This document shows positions 49,436-60,422 of a stretch of DNA of 64,000 nucleotides, one piece after another. The notes under the pieces are model-generated. The model made no database searches. It had not been told where the DNA came from and saw only the letters and a list, made by a program, of their open reading frames with translations. The DNA is taken from NCBI GenBank assembly GCA_020736575.1, contig JAGPYM010000044.1:1-64000 (forward strand), given 5' to 3'. The DNA is from Thelonectria olida (Eukaryota; Ascomycota; Sordariomycetes; Hypocreales; Nectriaceae). Position numbers and translations under genes: made by a program. The first letter of the stretch is position 1. The number at the start of each line of letters is the position of its first letter.

Positions 49436-51768
49436 TCATCGTCGCTTCTCAACGTCACCACCTCCGTCGAAGTCTTGCACGCCCTGCGCCGCCTGATGCG
49501 CCACCTTGGCACTGCTCCCCAGCTGCCGTCTCTTCTCTGCCAATAACGACTCCTGAAGCCTAGCTATCAGACTGCCTAGAATCCACTCGCTCTCTTCCTG
49601 GCTGCCTATCAAAGGGCTGCGATTTCCTACCCACGACCATGTCAGGCCCCTATCTGAGTCCTCATCGTTAGGATCCTGGCGTTTTCCCTTGAGCTTGACT
49701 TTGCAATGTGTCTGTGGGCTGTGTTCATCTTCGCCGATGAGTCTGAGGAACCAGGACCATTCGTCGAAAGTGTAGCGATGCGGCTTGGATTCTTTAAGGT
49801 GGGTGGCAATGACCTGGAGCTCGGAGACAAGGAGGAGGTGGAGGTCGGTGCCTGTGGGAAGCTTATCGCGGTGATTGCAGCGAACTCTGGAGATGATGGT
49901 TGATGCAGCACTGGTGCGTTGTGGGCCACTGTTCTGCGAAACCCCTTGGTTGACAACGGAGGCACTGGGACAGCCTCTGTAAGAATCTTGGAGAGTTTGT
50001 TCGTGGGACTCGGCCATGATCCCGGGTAATCGTTGATCGATGTTCTTCGAAGATACCGCCAGCTCTAGAGATAAAGAGTTTCGATAGAGTGGGAAGGCCT
50101 TTCCGAATGTAATCTTGCTAATAATATGCTTCATGTTCCCGACAAAGCCTCTCTCGTTCGGCAGGATCGTGACATTTCCAAGTAGAAGGGTACCATCTCG
50201 GATGATCCTAACTACAGTGTCACTAGCATGAGAGATAAGCACCGTCATAGTGGGCAAGGCTAGAAGAGACCAAAAGACATAGAAAGATCTGCCTGCATTG
50301 GATATAGGGGTGAGATCACCGTATCCAATAGTCGTCCAGGCCTCGAAGCAGAAGTAGACAGCATCAAAATATGACCAGCTTTGATAGGGCTTCTCAGCCT
50401 TCTCAAAGATAACAGCACCCACTAGCCATAGAACGAGCCATGAGAATGTGGAGATTGCCATAGCTATCCATCTTCGACGAGATGAGGATTTGGCCTGGAT
50501 CTTGCGCATCAGGGCAAACTCGGCTTTGCGGCGCTCAAACTCGTTTGCTGGGGCTTTGTTTGATTGTGTGGGAGAGGTTTCAAACTCTGTCCGGATGGGC
50601 TCAAGTGTCTTATCGTCACCACTGCGTAGTATAGCGCGGATCATCTTGCGTCGCTTCCTGTCGTCCATCCGAGCCACGATGCAGCGTCTTCCATACTCGA
50701 GAATCAAGTTTCTAACTGAGCTGATAACCAAACCCATAGTTATTATACCAACAAGGGCGTATGGGATCAAGAGAGCTCTTCCAAGGTCAGTCGTAGGATA
50801 ATAGTCACCAAAGCCAACAGTAAAGAGAGTAACGACAGTCCAATACACAGCATCGAGGTAGTTCCAGGATTCAATCTTAGAAAAGATGAAGGCGCCAAGG
50901 AGGAGGTATATAAGGAGCATAATAGTCTGTAGCATTAGGGTGCGTTGAGTTACGGTCAGTATAAAGTCCTTCCGGTAGTGACCAGTCGAAGCACCCCAGA
51001 AGGTAATAGCCAGGAGTGAAGCATCAACGAAATAGAGGATGGCTGCCCACATGCCATAGTAAAATGACTGAGAGAGGATGAGCTCGTTCTGAGGGAACTC
51101 AATGTCTTTGAGGAGAGGCCTAGCGGCAGTGGCGCTTAGAGAGGCGCGGCAGATCGCAGAGGCATACCTGTTGTTGATCTTATCTTAGTAAAGTACCCCG
51201 ATTGTATGTTGTTCTTGTATAGTACCATCCAATTATTGTAATAGGCAGCGCCAGACTAAATCGGACTCGTCTCGCCATGGTGAGGAGAAGAAAGAGGTTC
51301 GAGGTGATGCCTACAAGAAGCTGGATGGCATCGACGATGGCCAACCTATAGTAGCATCATTAGTGAACGGCCGCTGTTGGCATTGATCGAATTCATGCCA
51401 TGGCATACCATGACGGGTCGGGGACTGAAGTGGCGTCCTGAATATCTCCCCCGGGAACCAGGTGCTGTCGCCATGGCTCAACTAGGGCACATATACTAAA
51501 CGCTGAAGCCACGGGACCTAGAGTGCCTGCAATCATAGGGAATGCCGACGAGAGGAACCACCAACGGCTGCGATATAAGAAAGGATATGTGTTAGCGGTA
51601 GTTTGTCGGCTGATGTATCCTTCTGGGGTTGTGGGCTCTTGTGGCTTACCTAGATTCCAGTTGAGCATCGACATTTTGAAACCTTTTCTCACGAGAAGCA
51701 TAGCTCCCGACGGCCAGGGCTTCTTGATCGATGTTTTCAGCCAAGTTTGCGTCGTCCTTGAGGGCCAT
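49436..51768 (-). CDS. TOK1: TOK-type outward-rectifier K+ channel, two pore domains
   Basis: Four exons, 51768-51650, 51567-51409, 51345-51226 and 51167-49436, encode 709 residues. A 40-residue cytosolic start (MALKDDANLAEN...) leads to RWWFLSSAFPMIAGTLGPVA, the first membrane segments. The two selectivity filters are TVGFGDYYP (249-257) and TIGYGDLTP (412-420). Helices before and between them make the 8-TM, 2-pore plan unique to fungal TOK channels, followed by a cytosolic tail of about 250 residues. The channel carries outward K+ current across the plasma membrane. The tail has a coiled segment near the end (GSLIARLQESLLAEKRRQ). All splice sites are standard and join in frame; the gene looks functional. 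Confidence 0.95.
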
Positions 51769-52780
51769 AGTGTCTCATCCCGTTGGCGACCTCGCCGAAG
51801 CTCAGTAACGATAATTCCAAGTCTCTCGGTCCGAAAAGTTGAAGAGGAGGGCGAGATGAGAGGAATAGACAGGATCATTTGATGTTTTGAAGGGTGTCGC
51901 ACCATGACAAGTACGCTGGCGATGAACTTTGCAAGGAACAGCATAGGATGGCGTCGTATCTTGGGCTTCAGTGGGGGGCAGACACTAATGAACTCAGTCG
52001 CTTTAGGGTTTACGGATGCTAGCTCACACCGTCCGCTAAGCTCGGCGCTCGATAACAAGGGTAGTCTATCCGTACTTATTTTTCAATTGGACAGCACCTG
52101 TCACTGGCCGTTTTCAGTTGGCCTATCGTCCCCTTCCGAGTTTATGTTTTTTTGGGAATCGATCGGTCGAGACCATCCGGTTTGAGATTCCAGTTCAATA
52201 AACCACCCTGATCGCTGCTGAGTCAGTTCTTGACAAAATGTCAATCGAAGACAACTCCACTCTGGAATCTTGTCTACCACCACTTGGCAACGAATAACGA
52301 GAGCGCAACCCTTAAGCTTTCCGACAGATCCGACGCTACCTTTGCGTTGCTGCGGCCGAGACAAGCCCACTTGAGGACTTCGGGAGGTTTTAGCTTGTCA
52401 GTGGACATTGTGGGCGGCTGATATCTGGGATACGACGGGGCGAATGAGATGATGGGGAGTTCGAGAGCATGTAAAGACTCGAGGACAGGCGTCGCGATGT
52501 TGGTCAACGGGATGGGACCCTAGAGAGGACGACGGGTTGGCGCTATTTCTCAAGAGGAAGTGGTAGGGAGAAGTCAGCCCGCCGTACCTCTCGGTACGAA
52601 TGGTCTTCTTAAGCTTTGGGATTTTTCACCCCCAAAATTTCTTAGATTGACACCTGTGTGCGGTTAGAGAGGCAGCCACAATTACTACAACGATGGTTGT
52701 GGGTTGTGGCGGTGTAGGTCTAGGAAATGGACCGAACTCCCGGCTTAAAGAGGAAGTAAGCAAGACAAGACATAATTAAA
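51769..52780. other. TOK upstream region, no further gene recognised
   Basis: Two short minus frames at 52101-52507 (one starting MTNIATPVLESLHALELPII, with an internal MSTDKLKPPEVLKW) do not join into a convincing gene. The rest shows nothing and runs into the AT-rich block. Confidence 0.35.
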
Positions 52781-55700
52781 GCTTTAATTAATAAGTCAGT
52801 TTCTGCTTTATAATCCATTTGATTTACCCCGTTGTGTGCTCGAGATACGCATTGCGTATTATAAAATTTTATGCCTTTTGTAAAATTACTAGATTAACTT
52901 AGCTTTATATTAATTATAATAAGCTTTTTAATAAGGCTTATAATTAGTTTTATAATAAAAGTTTCTATTAAGTAAACCTTATTTAAAAGACCTTATTTTA
53001 AGCTTTTAATATAAAAGTACTTATTTTTTCTATTTAATTTTAATTTATATAACTTAATTAATAATATAAAATATAATAGTTAAAATACTTAACTTCTTAT
53101 AAATTAAATATAATATAATCTAATTAAATAATAGAAGCTATATAACTATTTATTATATATTAAAATATATAAATTTCCTTAAATATATTAAGCTAATAAG
53201 AGATTTTAATAGGCATTTAAAAGAGTTATAACTTTTTAGTATTTTTATACTATTTAATATAAATATACTATTAAATATATTTTACAATTAGTAATTTTTA
53301 TTATTATATAAACTCTTTAGTATATTTTACTACCTAGTTGCCTTATTTTATTTTTATAAGTAAAGTTTATTTAATAGGAACTTTTATTTTAAAACTAATT
53401 ATAAGCTCTATTAAAAAGCTTATTATAATAAATATAAGGCTAGAGTTTAGCTTATATTAACCTCTATTATATGTTTAAATTATTAGCTTTTTTAATAATA
53501 ATAATACTATTAATTATTACTTAAAAGATTAATTTAATTATTTTAAGCTATAAGATTTTAATTAAAGGACTTAATATATATTAATACTATTAGTATAATT
53601 AAAAAAAGGTAATAATTTAAATATATAATAAAGGTTAATATAAGCTAAACCCTAGCCTTATATTTATTATAATAAGCTTTTTAATAGGGCTTATAATTAA
53701 TTTTAAAGTAAAAGTTCCTATTAAATAAACCTTCTTTAAAAAACCTTATTTAAACTAATAAAAATAGAGTAAGGTAACTAGATAGTAAAATATATTAAAA
53801 GGTTTATATAATAATAGAAATTACTAATTATAAAATTAATACTATTATAACTTTTTTAATTAGAAAGTTAAAAACCTTTTATAACTTTTTAAATAGAAAG
53901 AAAAAACTATTTTAATAATAATAATAAGCAATTTATTAAAATAATTTAATTAAATACTTATAAGTTATAACTTTAGGAGCTATTATATATAATAGTAATA
54001 ATTTAAATAGTTATTTAAAAGGCTATAAAGGAAAATTTAAAAATAAAAAGTAAGTTAAATAAATATAATAGTTAAAAGAGTAGGGGGCTAAAAAGGTTAA
54101 ATAGAAAAGAATAGTTTAAAAAAGGTTAAAATGGATTTAAAAAAATTTAAACTAATAGAAATAAAATAAAGTAATTAAATAGTAAGAATATATTAAAAAG
54201 TTTATATAATAATAAAAGTTACTAATTATAAAATAAGCTTTTAATATCCTAATCTAATTATTAATATTTATAATAAACTTTTAACTAATTAGAACCTTCT
54301 CTATATCTTTATAACTGCCTTAATTTACTAATTCTAAATATTTAATTAAAATTTAAATATTTTTACTCCTTATTTTTCTATTTACTTTAAAGGCTTCCAA
54401 CCTTTATTTTCTACTATAGCTCTAGCTTTTATAAATATTTATAAAATAAAGGAAAAGATATAAAGGCTAACTATTATATAAAAGGAAGACTTAGTAAATT
54501 AGATTATATTATAAAAAAAAGGTTACTAGCTTATTATAAAAGTTAAAATTTATACTTTTATAATTATAATTACTTGCTTTTATAGTTAAAAAGCTAAACT
54601 GGATAAAAATTAGGTTAATAGATTTATTTCCTAATATTTAAAGCTTAAAATAAAGCTATTATAGCTTATTAAAGCTGTTTAAAAGGCTACTATTATAAAA
54701 AATACTTTTAATAATTACTATTCTAATTTAGAGAAAATTATTAGAAATAAATATATTAAATTAGATTATATATTTAATATTAATAAGACTAGGGTTTAAA
54801 AAGGTAAAATAAAAGCTTATAAGGTACTAGGTATAATATTAATAATATATTTAAAAACTATTAAAAGTAATACTACTATTTAAATTCTTATTTTTAAAGC
54901 TATAAGTGCGTATAGTTATTACTTAGTATTATATATAATATTTATAAGTATATAGCTTTAAGGGTAGTAGTTTAAAAAGGTTATTTCTAGCTGGAAGTTT
55001 AATTTAACCCCCTTAGGCTAGTCTAATATTATAATCTTTTTAAAATAGTTTTTAAAAGTATTTTTATTAGAAATAAAGCTAGTAAATTAGTTATTATAGT
55101 GCCTTTTAATTTTAAATTGTTTTAAGACTTATATTATATTAAAATTAATAAAAAAGATATAACTATATAAGGTTTAGCTTAATTAGCTACCCTTATATAT
55201 ATTATATATTATATAGCCTCTTAATATTAGGGTTTTTTTACTATTAAAAACTTATTATTATTAAAAAACTTAAATATAAGTATTATATAATATATTATTA
55301 TTATAATAAAAATAATATTTTATAAAAGTATATAAAATAGTTTTTAAAAAAGCTTTTAATTAGAAAAATATTTAATCTAGTTTTTATCCTACTAGTATCT
55401 ATTTAACTAATATTTCTAAAGCCCTATTAGTACTACTACTATTAAAATGTTTTTAATAGTTAAATTTAACCCTTATAATATTAAAAAAAAAAAAAAAAAG
55501 TAAGGAAATATAATAGAATATACCTTATAATAGCTATAATATTTAAAATTAGCTTTAATATATTAATATATAATTAAATACTATTAGTTAAAATATATAA
55601 AACCTTTTTAAAAAGGTAAGTATAACTTTTAATACTAATAATAGTAAAATAATATATTTAAAATAAAAAGTTACTATTTTAAAGTATAACTAGCTATTAT

Positions 55701-55940
55701 ATAGCTATTAGAAAAAAGTATAATTAAATTTAATTTAAATAAGACTTTTTCTTATATAAAAAATATTATTATATTATAAAATATTATTAAAAAATATATT
55801 ATAGCCTATATATAATATCCCGCTTATAAAAATAAATAGAAAAAAAAGAAAAAATTACTAGAAAAATAAGTAGGCATTTTTTATTAATTTATATAATTAT
55901 TTTATTATTAATAGCTATTTTAATTGAGAAATAAATAAGT
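52781..55940. repeat. AT-rich RIP-mutated block 4
   Basis: The left part (about 52905-54240) consists of R2 repeat segments in both orientations; 53350-53480 and 53620-53750 form an inverted pair. The right part holds the transposase relic described separately. A run of A lies at about 55484-55499, and a run of G near 55990 marks the return to normal DNA. Confidence 0.82.
54240..55800 (+). mobile_element. Fot1/pogo-like (Tc1-mariner) transposase relic, RIP-inactivated
   Basis: Translating the plus strand with stops ignored gives text that follows the Fot1/pogo DDE transposase: IFNINKTRV at about 54773 (family IFNxDETG), then ISSWKFNLTPLG, and LLILNCFKTYII at about 55105 (family LLxLDGHxSH), then a later IRVFLLLKTYYY-like segment (family LDxGxFxPLKxxY). 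Both visible catalytic Asp positions read Asn, as G-to-A changes give. Stops are frequent. Terminal inverted repeats were not found. The assignment rests on motif order and spacing only. Confidence 0.62.
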
Positions 55941-57094
55941 ATTACTAACTGTACATTCTAGATTTGACCTTCTAATAGTGGGCGGACTTGGGGGGGGGCG
56001 GAGTTCCGGTGGATCACGTTAGAGTATAGATACATGTACCAAGGTGAACAGCGAACTTTGCATCACATCAGTGCGAGGATCACTGCGACTGACTCCCTGT
56101 ACGAATACGAAGTACGAATAAGTAGATAACCTGCAATAAGTATTCAATCCCTTTTCCTCCGAGCCATCTCCCGCATTTAGTACAAAAGCAACAAACAAGG
56201 ACCCGGCATCATCAGCAGGACGAACCCCTGCCATGGTGAAGAGGCCCACCACCATCTGCCGGCCGAACAACCTTATGTTGTCTTTTGCGGGATGTGGGGA
56301 AGTTATCCATGGAAGGCCAGAGAGACGCGACGCGACGAGGCGACCAGGCGTCTTGCATGGACACGTTCAGCAGGCCTCCAAGCGGCCCAAAGCAACACTC
56401 AGAGTCACAATGCAGTGAGGCTGCACTGGATCGACCTTCCAGTCGTTGTTCGTGTGGAGGAGGCAGTGTTGAAGCTGATGTCAGCTACAAACCCGCGCAA
56501 CATCTCCCAAAAAGGCTCTAACCCTCTCGTCACGTCACCAGGCAGGCAAACGTCATGGATTCAATGATTCAAGTTTTCATCTGGCAGTCTCCTAGAGCTC
56601 GGATTGTTAAATGAAGTTAGGCAATGCTTCGGGCCGGTCCGTTGTGTTATCACTAGCGTCGAGCAGAAGCGGAAACTGTCTCGAGAGATGGTTGGGGCAG
56701 TTATTCATAGATATCAAATAGTTATGAAAGGGCAGTCATTCACAGATATTATGAAGGGGCAGTAGCCCTTTAGCAAACTTCCAAAGGCTTCTTCCTATGC
56801 AAAGGGATTCGTTTGCATAACAAATGATTTTTCAGTTCCGGGCAAGAATGTGGCTGTTGTGGTATCATCACCGCTGTGCGCCTCTTTGGCTCAACTAAAG
56901 CGAGATGCTGCAGGAGGTTTCAGGCGTCGACTTTTGAGAACACGTCAAACAAACGCCCGTGGGGTAGACGAAACCTGCACAAGCTAGAATTTAGCTGCAT
57001 CTCGCCGTCGTAATTCTGCCTTACTTCTGATGGGCCGACGCTTCCGTGGACGCCCTGCCCGTTTTGTCAACTTTAAGCGCGTCTCAAACGAGTA
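55941..57094. other. Intergenic stretch without a recognisable gene
   Basis: Several short overlapping plus-strand frames at 56230-56570 lack motifs and overlap in different phases, which argues against coding. A direct repeat of TTATTCATAGATAT / CATTCACAGATAT type lies at about 56701-56755. Confidence 0.4.
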
Positions 57095-57128
57095 TTGCCG
57101 GGCCGTTGGTTGGAACAACAGCCGGCAA

Positions 57129-57817
57129 TGTTGAACGGTGGTCAGCCGAAAGACGCCTCGTTCGCTTCCCCTTGCTGCAAGGGAGGAAAAGATTACGTAG
57201 TCGGGACTGCAAACACGCCACAGACAGTCGTGTCCATGCAGCAGAGGGAGGATCCGCCTGCTGACGCCCAGATCGACCTGCCTATGATGTTCTGCTACAA
57301 AGCTGATATCTACGTGTGGCAGATTTCTGGGCGAAGATTTGGCACTGCCGCTGATGAATGGCAGTACAGCCGTTTATGGGCAAGCAAAATGCATTCACAT
57401 ATTGGCTTCAAAACAACTCAGAAGGGCGAAACCCAAGTATGTGGTGAACTTGGTTACATTGTTTGCTGCCTGAAACCTATCTCGTGGCCCTGTGTACTTC
57501 GCTCCCTCTGCTTGATGTCACTACAAGACGAAACCGTCAGAAACTTCGCTGTCGACCTCCTCAGCAGAACAGTCGAACCATGGCGGTTCGGCGCTGTTCG
57601 CCGCGTGAAGTGCTACAGCCCTCTCTTCGGCCAAAACCCTCTCCTCTTCCAGTGCCCTCTCCGCCATCATGGCTCTCTCTTCTCTTCTCTTCCTCCCCTT
57701 CAGTCTCTTCATCTCTTTCTTGCTCATCAAACTACCAGGCGGAGGGTGAACTGGACGCATCAGTACAAGCCAACAGAATGCATGATAATTAATGGCACCC
57801 AGTCAGCTTTGGGCTAA
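57129..57817 (+). CDS. Hypothetical protein, doubtful
   Basis: From the first in-frame ATG (57129) a frame of 229 codons stays open to 57817. It contains scattered Cys and Trp residues (MMFCYKADIYVWQISGRRF, GYIVCCLKPISWPC) but no known domain, signal peptide or intron. It ends 5 bp from the stop codon of the BTB gene on the other strand. The pyrimidine-rich second half may be open by composition alone. Confidence 0.25.
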
Positions 57818-57822
57818 ACGCT

Positions 57823-58693
57823 TCACTCACCGGGCACATGATTCATCTTTGGGAAGACAAGAGACGAAGTGCATGACGCGGGCTTGAGATCGCAATCTCC
57901 TCCCGACGATTCTTCATCCTCGCTGCCAAGTTGAACACGATACTTCTCGGTGGCCAAGTCCTTCTTGCGGAGTCCAATTAGACTCTTGAACAGTGCCCTG
58001 CTGACTGTCGTCGGTGTTCCAAGTTCGAATAGGAGCTCGTCGGCGAGCGAGGCTGTTAGATCATTGCACAAGGCCTGAATTCGACAGTCGACGTAAGCCA
58101 ACACATCGGGCTGGTGAAGAATCTGTTTGCTTGTCTGCTCAATCAGGTCGACGAGGCGAAGAAAACTCAATTTATCACCCAGCCTTCTTATCTCCATCAC
58201 CGCAAGGTTGGCGAGGGTAGGCAGCTTGTAGATTTGAGCGGCATCAGCGGCTTGAATGGCAGTCACAAATTCCGACTCCTGCTTCTCTTCAAGAGACTCG
58301 CCACTGGGCTGAAGGCTCTCATATTCATTAGTGAAGAGATAATGAATCAGAATATGGCCAACTTCCTGTGAAAGATGGCCAAGCTTAGCCTGCTTCTCAA
58401 ACCCTCCGGGGCCACGAGGACCACGACATGTTTTGCAATTGCCCGGCGTTGGCATCCAAACATCGACAACCGGTAGGCTGGGGATCTTCTTGCATAATAT
58501 GTCTTTTGGAACGAGAAATTCACGTCCTGAATCGAAGAGGACGTGAACAAGCGGACTAGAGTAGGGTCTGTGTTCACCTGTCAGTCTCAGATTAAGATGT
58601 ATCAATGATGGGTTCTCACGAGTCTTTGGGTCTAGGATCTTCTTCCTGAGAGCCACAAGCCACTTCAACCTCCGCATCCGTGTTGGTAGTCAT
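57823..58693 (-). CDS. BTB/POZ-domain protein
   Basis: Two exons, 58693-58620 and 58567-57823 (52-nt intron), encode 272 residues. The join restores ...RPKDSPYSSPLVHVLFDSGR, the usual opening of fungal BTB proteins, then EFLVPKDILCKKIPSL; later come VGHILIHYLFTNEYESL and AIQAADAAQIYKLPTLANLA, the second half of the BTB fold. A Cys/Gly-rich loop (GNCKTCRGPRGPGG) interrupts the domain. The tail is acidic (LGSEDEESSGGDCD). Such proteins mediate dimerisation or Cullin-3 binding, but the partner is unknown. The stop overlaps a GTGAGT donor-like site, so a further 3' exon is possible. Confidence 0.8.
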
Positions 58694-60422
58694 GCTGAAT
58701 CGAGAGGCAGTAGAGTAACTGTGATCTTCCCACACGCTTAAGCTCAGATGAAGAGGAGTTGAGTAGAGGTGAGCTGGAGGGAAACAAGCATGCTTAAGTA
58801 CGCGTCCCCGAGCCTGGCGCAACAGACCAAATATGCCCACCTCAAAGCCTTGTCAACATGAACAACTTCATCGAGCATAGGACTTAATGTTGGTCGGCCT
58901 TCCGCATTGGAGAAGGCTGCAGGATAGCAAATCGGCCGTCTTCGCGGCCTAGGACGCAACCAACACGATGGTTATTGCCAATGAGTATGCCGCATTTCCT
59001 CTGCTGTCGGGCCAACAATAGCGAGGCCAGTTTGCCTAACCACTACGCAACATGAAGCTGCCTATCTGATATCATGGGTCACAGAGCTTGCCACACTTGC
59101 AGCACATCAACCGAGATAAACTCGCCTAAACTCGCCTTTCCAAGCATGATTGGGCCGGGACTATTTCTTTTACCCACACAGCATTGGTAGTAAAACTAGA
59201 GAAACATCATGTTTTTACACTTTGTCATACCGCAATTAAGTAGGGCAATTTCTCTTTGTGCAAGTGCGCCGAGGTTCACACCTGTTAACCGCCCGTGTGT
59301 CTCCTGAAACTATCCGATCACGCTCGGTGGAACAGTGACATTCATTCGAATTCTCTCGACTGCTTGTAACGACCTTTGAAAATTGGATTGTACGACTTAG
59401 GCCTACCAATTGTCAAGCCATGATCGAACCGCTCGGAGATTTGAGCTGTCTTCGCAGACCGTAACACAGTTGTACTGTTGTATACTACTTTCCTTACCGG
59501 ACATGCGACGTCCTCTTCAGCGGGTCGACAATGCCTACGGCTGAACGAAATGTTCTCCTTTGCTTGGCTCGTTGCATCGCGTTACTGGTACACGTCTTCA
59601 CATTCAGGATCCTCGCGTCCAACGTCTGTCAGCCCCCATCTTAATCATCCTAGCTTCAAACTTCTGCTCAACGCAAAAAGGCGGCGTTCTGATTTGTGGG
59701 AATGTCATCTCGTTGATTACCCTACGTGGCCTTCTGGTGCTTTCAGAAATGGCAACTTACTAAGAACAGGCCTATGGTTGTAGTAAACTCGCTTAGATCT
59801 AGAGCTATGGCATTCTAGGACTCTCGGGTCACTTTGATTGAAGGTCCTTGAGGAACTTGCCCCGATTGCACGTTGAAATGACGGTCTACAGTCGTGGGCT
59901 TCTGGCTGCGGGTGAGAGCGCACCCTAAATCTGTAAATAACAGGCACAATCCGTACACACAGCAATGATTGCCCAACATTGATGCCGTTGTGCCCATTGC
60001 ATCACAGCACGCATTCTCCAGATCCAAGGCAATAAAGAGATAGCCCCAGTCGGCAAGTTATCCGCCCAGTCCCTCAGCGGTCCTCGAGTACTCAGCGTGT
60101 CAAGTGCCTTGACGTAACATTTCCAATCATATCCCAGCCAACTCCCGATCAAGCACGTTAGTCACCCGCACACTCTTCTCATCTTCGAGTTCGTGTCAAA
60201 ATGATACTGTATCTTGTATCTGCTTCCCAAGTAGCCATGATTCCTCGAAGATCTAGATCACCGTGCACTCGCCGCCAACTTTCAGGCCCCAATGTAAGGC
60301 CCATTCAGGCGGGGATTATTAAGCGTTCAAGTTAGTGCTTGTAATGTCGCATGTGACCACTCCAGTCTTCGCATCACCCTGTTCGCCTTCTCCATCAGGT
60401 CTTGGACATTAAGCCAGCTTCA
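58694..60422. other. Intergenic region between BTB and Zn2Cys6 genes
   Basis: Only short frames are found. A minus frame at 59925-60152 (LRDWADNLPTGAISLLPWIW) has protein-like text but no start or family. The last few hundred bases are presumably the promoter of the regulator gene. Confidence 0.4.
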
